Source of the DNA: DAOVDI01 sp965373045
GTDB lineage: Bacteria; Acidobacteriota; Aminicenantia; Aminicenantales; Aminicenantaceae
NCBI GenBank assembly: GCA_965373045.1
Contig: CBDVEQ010000047.1
Span: 1-14,590 of the forward strand
Length of the DNA stretch: 14,590 nt
Direction: 5' to 3'
The notes under the pieces are model-generated. The model searched no databases and was not told the DNA's origin. It saw only the letters and a list, made by a program, of their open reading frames with translations. Shown in pieces: positions 5,237 to 12,401 of this stretch (its first letter is position 1; every line of letters starts with the position of its first letter). The translations under genes and the position numbers were made by a program.

Positions 5237-6769
5237 ATGAATAAGGTTTATGTGCTCGATTTTGGGTCTCAGTATACCCAGCTCATTGCACGAAAGGTCC
5301 GGGAACTTGGGGTTTTTTCAGAAATACTTCCTTACAATATTCCTATCTCACGGTTGAGAGAAAAAGATCCTGCGGCTGTCCTGCTTTCCGGAGGACCTCA
5401 AAGCGTTTATGGAAAGGATGCTCCACAAATCTCCAAAAAGATTTTTGATCTTGGTGTTCCTGTTCTCGGGATCTGCTATGGTTTGCAGTTGATGAGCCAT
5501 ATTCTTGGCGGCAATGTTGTTCCCTCAAAAAGAAGGGAATACGGATATGCTTCTTTGAAGGTGGTGAACAGAAAGGGGCTTTTATCCGGAATTCGTGATG
5601 CAGGACAAGTCTGGATGAGTCATGGGGACAAGGTCAAGGAAGTCCCTGCGGGATTTGTTATCACCGGCACAACGCGCAATTGCAAAACAGCAGTGATCGA
5701 AGACAGAGAGCGAAGATTTTTCGGGGTCCAGTTTCATCCCGAAGTCATTCATACCGAACAGGGAAAAAAAGTCCTGGCCAATTTTCTTTTTGATCTTACT
5801 GGATTGAAGCCCACCTGGAATATGGGTTCTTTCATCCAGAAAAAAACCAGGGAGATACGCAATATTGTCGGCCGCAAAAAAGTTTTATGCGGCCTCAGCG
5901 GGGGAGTCGATTCTCTTGTGACATCTCTCCTGATACATCGGGCTATTAAGAATAATCTTTATTGTGTTTTTGTCGATAACGGTCTTTTGCGCAAAGGGCA
6001 GTATCAGGAGTTGATGGACAAATTAAGGAAAAAGTTTTTTCTCAATGTTGTTGGGGTCGATGCTGCCGACAGGTTTTTAAAAAGACTGAAGAGGGTAACA
6101 TCACCTGAGCGGAAGCGGAAGATCATCGGGGAAGAATTCATCCGTATTTTTGAAGAAGAATCAAAGAAGATCGGGCATGTTGAATTATTAGCACAGGGGA
6201 CGATCTATCCGGATGTGATCGAGAGCAATCCTGTTAAAGGACCTTCATCCAAGATCAAGTCTCATCATAATGTCGGAGGATTACCAGAGGATTTTAATTT
6301 TAAGATTATAGAGCCTCTGAGAGAACTGTTCAAGGATGAGGTGAGGCGGCTGGCAGCAGAACTGGGGATGGAAAAAGATTTTATCAGGCAGCATCCTTTT
6401 CCTGGCCCGGGTCTTGCTGTAAGGATCGTAGGGGAAGTTACACATGAACGCCTGCGAATTATACGGGATGCGGATGATATCCTTCTTCAGGAAATACGAA
6501 GGGCCAGGGTTTACCATAAATTATGGCAGGCCTTTACCGTTCTGCTTCCTGTGCGTTCTGTCGGTGTGATGGGGGACCGTCGCACGTATCAACAAGTATG
6601 TGTGCTCCGACTTGTTCAAAGCGTAGATGGAATGACAGCGGGTTGGTTTCCTGCTGATACAAAACTGCTTTCCCGAATATCCAACCGTATTGTGAATGAG
6701 GTTGAAGGCATTAACCGGGTTGTCTATGATATAACCACAAAACCGCCCGGAACAATTGAATGGGAATAA
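5237..6769 (+). CDS. guaA: GMP synthase (glutamine-hydrolysing)
   Basis: Cytoplasmic enzyme of guanine nucleotide synthesis; it converts XMP to GMP using ATP and ammonia released from glutamine. At 510 residues it is of normal length. The class I glutamine amidotransferase domain occupies about 1-190, with LDFGSQYTQLIARKVRE near the start, the nucleophile in GICYG (Cys80) and the His/Glu pair in QFHPE (His167, Glu169). The ATP-pyrophosphatase domain follows with the P-loop-like SGGVDS at 221-226. The C-terminal dimerisation and XMP-binding part ends with the usual DITTKPPGTIEWE. The ATG at 5237 gives the family's normal N-terminus. Ribosome-binding signals are weak (GGA only 2 nt from the ATG), in keeping with a possibly leaderless mRNA. 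A fragment of its 5' region is duplicated at 1-94. dnaE starts at or just after its end. Confidence 0.97.
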   Translation: MNKVYVLDFGSQYTQLIARKVRELGVFSEILPYNIPISRLREKDPAAVLLSGGPQSVYGKDAPQISKKIFDLGVPVLGICYGLQLMSHILGGNVVPSKRREYGYASLKVVNRKGLLSGIRDAGQVWMSHGDKVKEVPAGFVITGTTRNCKTAVIEDRERRFFGVQFHPEVIHTEQGKKVLANFLFDLTGLKPTWNMGSFIQKKTREIRNIVGRKKVLCGLSGGVDSLVTSLLIHRAIKNNLYCVFVDNGLLRKGQYQELMDKLRKKFFLNVVGVDAADRFLKRLKRVTSPERKRKIIGEEFIRIFEEESKKIGHVELLAQGTIYPDVIESNPVKGPSSKIKSHHNVGGLPEDFNFKIIEPLRELFKDEVRRLAAELGMEKDFIRQHPFPGPGLAVRIVGEVTHERLRIIRDADDILLQEIRRARVYHKLWQAFTVLLPVRSVGVMGDRRTYQQVCVLRLVQSVDGMTAGWFPADTKLLSRISNRIVNEVEGINRVVYDITTKPPGTIEWE

Positions 6770-6791
6770 TACTGCAGCGAAAAGTGATATA

Positions 6792-9700
6792 ATGGAATCA
6801 ACATTCATCCACCTTCATAACCACTCGGAATTCAGCATTCTTGACGGTGCTTTTAAAACGGCTGATCTGGTCGAGGCTGCATATAACCTTAAGATGCCTG
6901 CAGTTGCATTGACCGATCACGGAAATATATTTGGAGCTGTCAAATTTTGTCAACAGGCCGAAAAGCGGGGTATCAAACCGATTATCGGATGCGAAGTGTA
7001 CGTTGCGCCCGAAAGCCGGACAGACAAAAAGCATGTTCCCTCAAAACCAAGGCATTTTCATCTGGTTCTGCTGGTTAAAAATGAAACCGGATACTATAAT
7101 TTGAGCAAGCTGATCACAAAAAGCTATCTTGAAGGTTTTTACTATCGTCCCAGGATCGATAAGGAGATCCTGGCTGAATACAGTGAAGGCCTTATCGGGT
7201 TATCAGCCTGCTTGAATGGGGAAATCAGTTATTATCTTGGCATGGGACTTGTAGAGAAAGCAGAGGATGTGGCCCTGGAATATGCGTCTCTCCTGCCTGA
7301 TGACCGGTTTTACATAGAACTTCAAGACCATGGACTGCCCCAGCAAAAAGAGATCAGGCCCCTTTTGGTCCAATTGGCGGGAAAATTAAGCCTACCCCTG
7401 GTTGTTACCAATGATGTCCATTACCTGAAAAAAGAGGATGCTGAAAGTCATGATATATTACTCTGTATCCAGACCAATAAGAAGGTCACGGATCAGGATA
7501 GGATTCGTTTCAATACACAGGAATTTTATTTTAAGACATCAGAAGAAATGGCAGAACTTTTTTCAGATGTCCCCGATGCGATCAAAAATACTGTCAAAAT
7601 TGCTGCTCAATGTGATTTTAAATTTCCATCCTCCGGTTATTTTCTTCCAAACTTCAAGCCTCCTGAAAAAGTGCCCCTGGACGAATATTTCGAAAAAGTT
7701 GCCAGAGAAGGATTTCAGGATTTAGCGGAAAGACTGAAGGACAGGATCAAAAAAGGCGAGCTTCCTCCTCTTGAAAAATATGAGGAAAGACTCGAGAGAG
7801 AGATCAAGCTGGTCAAACAGATGGGGTTTGAGGGGTATTTTTTGATCGTCTGGGATCTAATTCGTGCGGCCCGTGCTGATAACATTCCTGTCGGCCCAGG
7901 ACGTGGATCTGCTGCGGGCAGCCTTCTTGCGTTCTGCCTTGATATTACTGCTATTGATCCTCTTGAATACGGTCTGCTGTTCGAGAGATTCTTAAATCCC
8001 GAGCGGATCAGCCTTCCAGACATAGACATTGATTTTTGCGGAAGACGAAGGGAAGAAGTGATCCATTATGTGACACAGAAATATGGCCGTCAGAATGTAT
8101 GCCAGATTATTACTTTTGGTACCATGGCTGCCCGGGGATCTGTCAGAGATGTGGGGAGGACGCTAGAAATTCCTCTTCCCGAAGTGGATAAGATCGCCAA
8201 GATGATCCCATTCAGTCCGGATGCTACTATAGCGGGTGCGCTCAAAACAGTTCCCCAATTGAAAGAGATAAGGGATCGTAATACCAAGATCGCAAATCTT
8301 CTTTCAATTGCACAAAAACTCGAAGGGCAAGTTCGCCATCCCTCCACCCATGCGGCAGGAATTGTGATAACCCCTAAACCATTGGTGGAGTTCCTCCCAC
8401 TCTATCAATCCGCTAAGGGTGAGATCACGACACAATTTCCAATGCAGGATGTCGAGTCCATCGGTCTTTTGAAGATGGATTTGTTAGGACTGAGAAATCT
8501 GACAGTTATACATGATACGCTGGAACTGATAAAGCAGGATAAAGGCAAAGAGATCGATATTAAAAACATTCCCTTGGACGATAAAGATACATTTGCACTC
8601 TTTCAGGCAGGAAACACAGATGGTGTTTTTCAGTTTGAGAGCTCGGGGATGAAGGACCTTCTTCGTAAATTCAAACCTGAAAGTTATCGCGACCTGATTG
8701 CTTTAAATGCTCTCTATAGGCCCGGACCTCTAAAGAGCGGTATGACGGATGAATTTGTCAAATGCAAGCATCATCCGGAGCGTATCAAGTACGAATTCCC
8801 GGAAATGGAGCCGATCCTGAAAGAGACTATGGGTATGATCGTTTATCAGGAACAGGTCATGCGGATCGCCACAGATCTGGCGGATTTTTCTATGGCAGAG
8901 GCTGACATCCTTAGAAAAGCCATGGGAAAAAAAGACACAAAAGTTATGAAAGCACAGCAGAAGAATTTTGTCATAGGAGCCAGATCCAAAGGGCTAAGCG
9001 CTTCTAAGGCTAACAAAATATTTGATCAGATCAAATATTTTGCAGGTTATGGTTTTAACAAATCCCACAGCGCAGCCTATGCTTATCTGGCATATCAGAC
9101 TGCCTATCTCAAAACACATTATCCCGTTAACTTTCTTGCCGCACTCCTGACATCGGAAGCGGAGAGAGGGGCGACAAACCAGGTTGTGAAATATATTAAT
9201 GAGTGCAGACAGATGAAGATCGAGATTCTTCCCCCGGACATCAACAAAAGCGAATTTAATTTTATTGTGGAAGGCGAAAAGATTCGCTTTGGCCTTTCCG
9301 CTATTAAAAATGTGGGTGAAAATGCGATCCTTTCCATTCTCAGAGCGAGAAAGAAGCGAGGAGAAATCCTTTCCCCGTTTGAGATTTTTCAGGATGTTGA
9401 TTCCAAAACGGTCAACCGAAAAGTCATCGAAAGCCTGATTAAAGCCGGCGCCTTAGATTCCATGGGATGGAAACGATCACAGTTATTACATCTTGTTGAT
9501 CAGATACTCGATTATTCTCACGAAATCCAGAAGATCCGGGCATCTAAACAGACTCTTCTTTTTGAAGAAAGTCATATATCTGTACCTCAGATCTCTGTAG
9601 AGGTAAAAAGTATGAGTGAGTGGGATGAATCCCTGCTGCTCACTTATGAAAAAGATGCCTTGGGATTTTATATCACGGGCCATCCTCTGACGCAGTTCGG

Positions 9701-10265
9701 CGACCGCTTGAACAGTCTTACATCTCATAAGCTTGTCGACCTGGACGAGGAACGGGATTTTAATAAAGAGATCAGGGTTGCTGGGATCATCACAACTCTC
9801 AAACAGATGAAAACAAAAAGAGACGAGAGAATGGCTACCTTTTTTCTTGAAGATCTGAGCGGACAAATAGAGGTAGTTGTATTCCCGGATGCGTACAGAA
9901 CCAATTATGACAATCTGAATGAGGATTTTATGGTCTGGGTCAAAGGGAAATTCCTTGGCGAAGGAGACAGCCGGAGGATTCACCTGCTGCATATCATGCC
10001 CTTGGCGGAGGCATTCCAGAAACAGGCCAAACGTATGGTATTGAAAATATATCTTCCGGGGATCGAAAAATCGGTTTTTGAGGCGTTAAAGGAAATTCTC
10101 CAGAAGCACCAAGGAGAATGTCCGGTCTTCTTTGAGCTGGAAACGCCGTATGCCAGTCGTGTCACCATGAGGTCTGTTGAGACCCAGGAAGTCGATCCAT
10201 CTGAGAAACTGATCAAAACCATCGAGGAATTACTCGGAGAAAACACGGTGCAGATCGATTACTGA
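6792..10265 (+). CDS. dnaE: DNA polymerase III alpha subunit (DnaE)
   Basis: The main replicative polymerase of the chromosome, family C, 1157 residues from the chosen start. The N-terminal PHP domain (about 5-280) begins FIHLHNHSEFS and includes LTDHGN, GCEVYV and NDVHYL. Both His of the first HxH (His7, His9) and the other visible metal ligands are present, unlike E. coli, where this site has decayed. The palm has PVGPGRGSAAGSL and the catalytic PDIDIDF (Asp410, Asp412), with the third Asp at 563 in LLKMDLLGL. Fingers (YGFNKSHSAAYA), a helix-hairpin-helix region and an OB fold (about 990-1070, IRVAGIITTLKQ) follow. The ATG at 6792 matches the family N-terminus. An in-frame ATG at 6756, overlapping the guaA stop, would add 12 residues and has a slightly better GGA signal, so it remains possible. 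Likely co-transcribed with guaA. Confidence 0.96.
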   Translation: MESTFIHLHNHSEFSILDGAFKTADLVEAAYNLKMPAVALTDHGNIFGAVKFCQQAEKRGIKPIIGCEVYVAPESRTDKKHVPSKPRHFHLVLLVKNETGYYNLSKLITKSYLEGFYYRPRIDKEILAEYSEGLIGLSACLNGEISYYLGMGLVEKAEDVALEYASLLPDDRFYIELQDHGLPQQKEIRPLLVQLAGKLSLPLVVTNDVHYLKKEDAESHDILLCIQTNKKVTDQDRIRFNTQEFYFKTSEEMAELFSDVPDAIKNTVKIAAQCDFKFPSSGYFLPNFKPPEKVPLDEYFEKVAREGFQDLAERLKDRIKKGELPPLEKYEERLEREIKLVKQMGFEGYFLIVWDLIRAARADNIPVGPGRGSAAGSLLAFCLDITAIDPLEYGLLFERFLNPERISLPDIDIDFCGRRREEVIHYVTQKYGRQNVCQIITFGTMAARGSVRDVGRTLEIPLPEVDKIAKMIPFSPDATIAGALKTVPQLKEIRDRNTKIANLLSIAQKLEGQVRHPSTHAAGIVITPKPLVEFLPLYQSAKGEITTQFPMQDVESIGLLKMDLLGLRNLTVIHDTLELIKQDKGKEIDIKNIPLDDKDTFALFQAGNTDGVFQFESSGMKDLLRKFKPESYRDLIALNALYRPGPLKSGMTDEFVKCKHHPERIKYEFPEMEPILKETMGMIVYQEQVMRIATDLADFSMAEADILRKAMGKKDTKVMKAQQKNFVIGARSKGLSASKANKIFDQIKYFAGYGFNKSHSAAYAYLAYQTAYLKTHYPVNFLAALLTSEAERGATNQVVKYINECRQMKIEILPPDINKSEFNFIVEGEKIRFGLSAIKNVGENAILSILRARKKRGEILSPFEIFQDVDSKTVNRKVIESLIKAGALDSMGWKRSQLLHLVDQILDYSHEIQKIRASKQTLLFEESHISVPQISVEVKSMSEWDESLLLTYEKDALGFYITGHPLTQFGDRLNSLTSHKLVDLDEERDFNKEIRVAGIITTLKQMKTKRDERMATFFLEDLSGQIEVVVFPDAYRTNYDNLNEDFMVWVKGKFLGEGDSRRIHLLHIMPLAEAFQKQAKRMVLKIYLPGIEKSVFEALKEILQKHQGECPVFFELETPYASRVTMRSVETQEVDPSEKLIKTIEELLGENTVQIDY

Positions 10266-10309
10266 TATCATCAGGCATGGAAGTTCCGCAAAAATTCTTA
10301 TTTATTTCA

Positions 10310-10338
10310 TACACATAAAGGAAAGAGTTCGTTATAAT
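10310..10338 (+). promoter_or_regulatory. Sigma-70-type promoter for the receiver-coaX-rnr gene group
   Basis: A perfect TATAAT (10333-10338) is preceded, 17 nt upstream, by TACACA (10310-10315), four of six matches to the -35 consensus. It sits in the 120-bp gap after dnaE, and the start would be near 10345, about 40 nt before the first gene. No clear terminator for dnaE lies between. Confidence 0.6.
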
Positions 10339-10385
10339 TTAGGTTAAATGAGTTTGGTATAAGGAGTTCGGCCGATCGGTTCTCA

Positions 10386-10925
10386 ATGATTAAAATAATC
10401 GCCATTGAAGAAAGTCCTTCCATCAGGAATATTTTGAAAATGACTTTCCCTGCCCCGGAATTTGAATTTCATGTCCTGAGCAATGGACAGGAGTTGATGG
10501 CCTGGCTGTCCCGTTTTGACCCGGATGTGATCTTTTTAAATATATCCCACATTGATAAGGATGGAATTGGGCTCGTCCAGGAATTGAATTCTCATGAAGG
10601 TTACCGGGACATCCCTCTTTTTCTTTTTGTCGGGGCGTTCGATACTGTTGATGAGGACCGGTTAAAAGAACTGGATTTTATGGAACTTATTCGGGAGCCT
10701 TTTGACTCAAATGGCCTGAGGGATCTGGTTCTCTCCTTGACGAATAAAGAATCTCTTCCTGGCACACTGCCGGAAGAACCTGTTTCAGAAACTGCTGTTG
10801 AATGGAAAGATGAGCTTATTGAGAAAGTGCGTTTAGTGGTGAAAACGCAGTTTGAAAAGAACGAAGACGCCATTGCAGAGAGGGTGATAGAAAAAGTCTT
10901 GAGAGAACTCAAGTACGAAAAATAG
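10386..10925 (+). CDS. Receiver-like (CheY-fold) protein lacking the phosphorylation site
   Basis: A 179-residue protein with an N-terminal response-regulator receiver fold (about 1-120) and a C-terminal charged helix (about 138-179). The fold is recognisable from the start (IKIIAIEESPSIRNIL), the FDPDVIFLNISHIDKDG segment and the IREPF segment. Every residue of the phosphorylation switch is altered: the acidic pair is Glu8-Glu9, the acceptor Asp is Asn52, the Thr/Ser position reads FVGAF, and the Lys before Pro is Glu104. It is therefore probably a phosphorylation-independent pseudo-receiver acting by protein contact; partner and output are unknown. There is no DNA-binding domain. AAGGAG (10361-10366) lies 19 nt before the ATG, too far for normal use, and no nearer in-frame start was found. 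coaX follows after 8 nt. Confidence 0.8.
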   Translation: MIKIIAIEESPSIRNILKMTFPAPEFEFHVLSNGQELMAWLSRFDPDVIFLNISHIDKDGIGLVQELNSHEGYRDIPLFLFVGAFDTVDEDRLKELDFMELIREPFDSNGLRDLVLSLTNKESLPGTLPEEPVSETAVEWKDELIEKVRLVVKTQFEKNEDAIAERVIEKVLRELKYEK

Positions 10926-10933
10926 AGGGAACA

Positions 10934-11698
10934 ATGCTTTTAGCCATTGATATCGGTAATACTAATATTGCAATTGGGCTGTTTAACAAAAATAAATTGG
11001 TTGAACATTGGTGGGTCAAATCAGAGAGGGACAAGACAAGAGATGAGTATTCTATTTTAATTCTTGAACTTCTGTCCTTGGCCGGTTTGGACAAAAGCAA
11101 GATAACCGGTGTCATTATTTCAAGTGTCGTTCCTCCTTTGACACCAGTTTTCCAGTCGCTCAGCCGCAGTCTTTTTCTAAAAAAACCCATGATTGTTGGC
11201 CCGGGTCTTAAAACGGGAATGTCCATTCTTTATGAAAATCCACAGGAGGTGGGGGCGGACAGGATAGTTGCTTCAATCTCTGCTTATGATAAATTTGCCG
11301 GGCCTGTGATCATCTGCGATTTTGGCACAGCAACAACTTTTGATGTGGTCTCCGGCCAAGGAGAATACTTGGGTGGGGCTATTGCCCCGGGCATCCAGAT
11401 CTCAGCAGAAGCTCTATACATCAGGACAGCAAAGCTTCCCCATGTTGAGATCAAAAAACCAGATACGGCCATTGGGCGTACTACTGTAACCAGCATCCAG
11501 TCTGGCCTGTATTTCGGATATATTGGGCTTGTAACAAACATCATCCACGAGATAATAAAGGAGCTCGGGGGCCAGGCGACAGTAGTTTCAACGGGTGGGT
11601 TCGCAGGCAAGGTTTTTCAGGACATCGATGTTATAGATCACTATGAACCCCATCTTGTTCTTGAAGGCTTGCGGATCCTGTATGACAGGAATATCTGA
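10934..11698 (+). CDS. coaX: Type III pantothenate kinase
   Basis: Catalyses the first step of coenzyme A synthesis, pantothenate to 4'-phosphopantothenate, in the cytoplasm. The 254-residue length is typical of CoaX. ASKHA-fold motifs are in order: DIGNTN at 6-11 (phosphate 1), GPGLKTG at 89-95, GADRIVA at 107-113 (substrate and dimer region), CDFGTATTFD at 128-137 (phosphate 2), LGGAIAPG and the IGRTTVTSIQSG segment. The type III enzyme is known to resist CoA feedback inhibition and to need a monovalent cation. GAGGGA just before the ATG is a good ribosome-binding site and fixes the start. It lies 8 nt after the receiver-like gene and is probably co-transcribed with it. Confidence 0.96.
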   Translation: MLLAIDIGNTNIAIGLFNKNKLVEHWWVKSERDKTRDEYSILILELLSLAGLDKSKITGVIISSVVPPLTPVFQSLSRSLFLKKPMIVGPGLKTGMSILYENPQEVGADRIVASISAYDKFAGPVIICDFGTATTFDVVSGQGEYLGGAIAPGIQISAEALYIRTAKLPHVEIKKPDTAIGRTTVTSIQSGLYFGYIGLVTNIIHEIIKELGGQATVVSTGGFAGKVFQDIDVIDHYEPHLVLEGLRILYDRNI

Positions 11699-11752
11699 TT
11701 TTCTCTATATCGGCAAGCTTTCCGGCAATTTTGCCTGGTTCAAAGCAAGTCA

Positions 11753-12394
11753 ATGTGTAAAAATACAGATCAAAGAAGTCAATACTATCAAACAGTTACC
11801 AGGACCTTTCTTGACAGGCGGGGTGCTCCATTTTTTTTATCTTCCAGGGAGATCGACATGATCAGGTCCTGGGAAAGCCGGGGAATTCCATTGCGGGTTG
11901 TCTTGGAGGGGATAAAAAATTTTTTCGGAAAACCCGTATCCAGTCCTGGAAGAAAGAAGAAGGCAGCCTCACTTGTTCTGTGTAATTCTTTTGTCCAGAA
12001 AGCTTTTCTCATGTCCAGAACGAGGGAAATCGGCCGCGAACAAAAGATCATAAGTAGAGATGACAAAAAATCAGTAATGATGGATCATGTTCGGTATTTC
12101 TTACAGTCACTTCCAGAGGAAATGAATTTTTTGCAGGGAGATTTTCAGCTTGCACTGCAGATCTTAGAGAAAAAGTATCCGGATGAAGAGGAACTTGAAA
12201 AATTGGACCGGACAGTTGATGAAAAATTGATCAGCAATGCATCTGAAAGCCTTGTTGAGAGGATCAGGAGCGAGGTTCTTTCTGAGTACTTAAATAGCGG
12301 GAAGGAGGAGATCACTAGAATCATTGAGATCAAACTGTCCAGGTTTATAAGAGAAATATTTCAAATACCGCGTTTGTCTCTTTTTTATTATTGA
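11753..12394 (+). CDS. Protein of unknown function between coaX and rnr
   Basis: I cannot assign a function to this 213-residue protein. It has no signal peptide or membrane helix and looks soluble and mostly helical. A compact N-terminal segment (about residues 11-55: FLDRRGAPFFLSSREIDMIR, then SWESRGIPLRVVLEGI) reads like a conserved folded unit. A basic linker (GRKKKAA) and a long charged helical region (about 85-200) follow. The ATG at 11753 has no clear Shine-Dalgarno sequence, but starting later would cut into the N-terminal unit; the next in-frame Met is at 11858. It lies 54 nt after coaX and 7 nt before rnr, so it is likely part of the same transcript. A link to nucleic-acid metabolism would be a guess based only on rnr. 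Confidence 0.75.
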   Translation: MCKNTDQRSQYYQTVTRTFLDRRGAPFFLSSREIDMIRSWESRGIPLRVVLEGIKNFFGKPVSSPGRKKKAASLVLCNSFVQKAFLMSRTREIGREQKIISRDDKKSVMMDHVRYFLQSLPEEMNFLQGDFQLALQILEKKYPDEEELEKLDRTVDEKLISNASESLVERIRSEVLSEYLNSGKEEITRIIEIKLSRFIREIFQIPRLSLFYY

Positions 12395-12401
12395 TCGTAA
12401 T

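Noticed and set aside
4972..5244. 90-codon open frame upstream of guaA
   Set aside because: It starts inside a perfect hairpin, has no ribosome-binding site, has an odd composition (many Phe, Cys, His) and overlaps the guaA start and promoter.
7715..8029. Long minus-strand open frames within dnaE, and similar ones in guaA, coaX and rnr
   Set aside because: They lie antisense to clearly conserved coding sequence, have no recognisable domains and are expected shadows.
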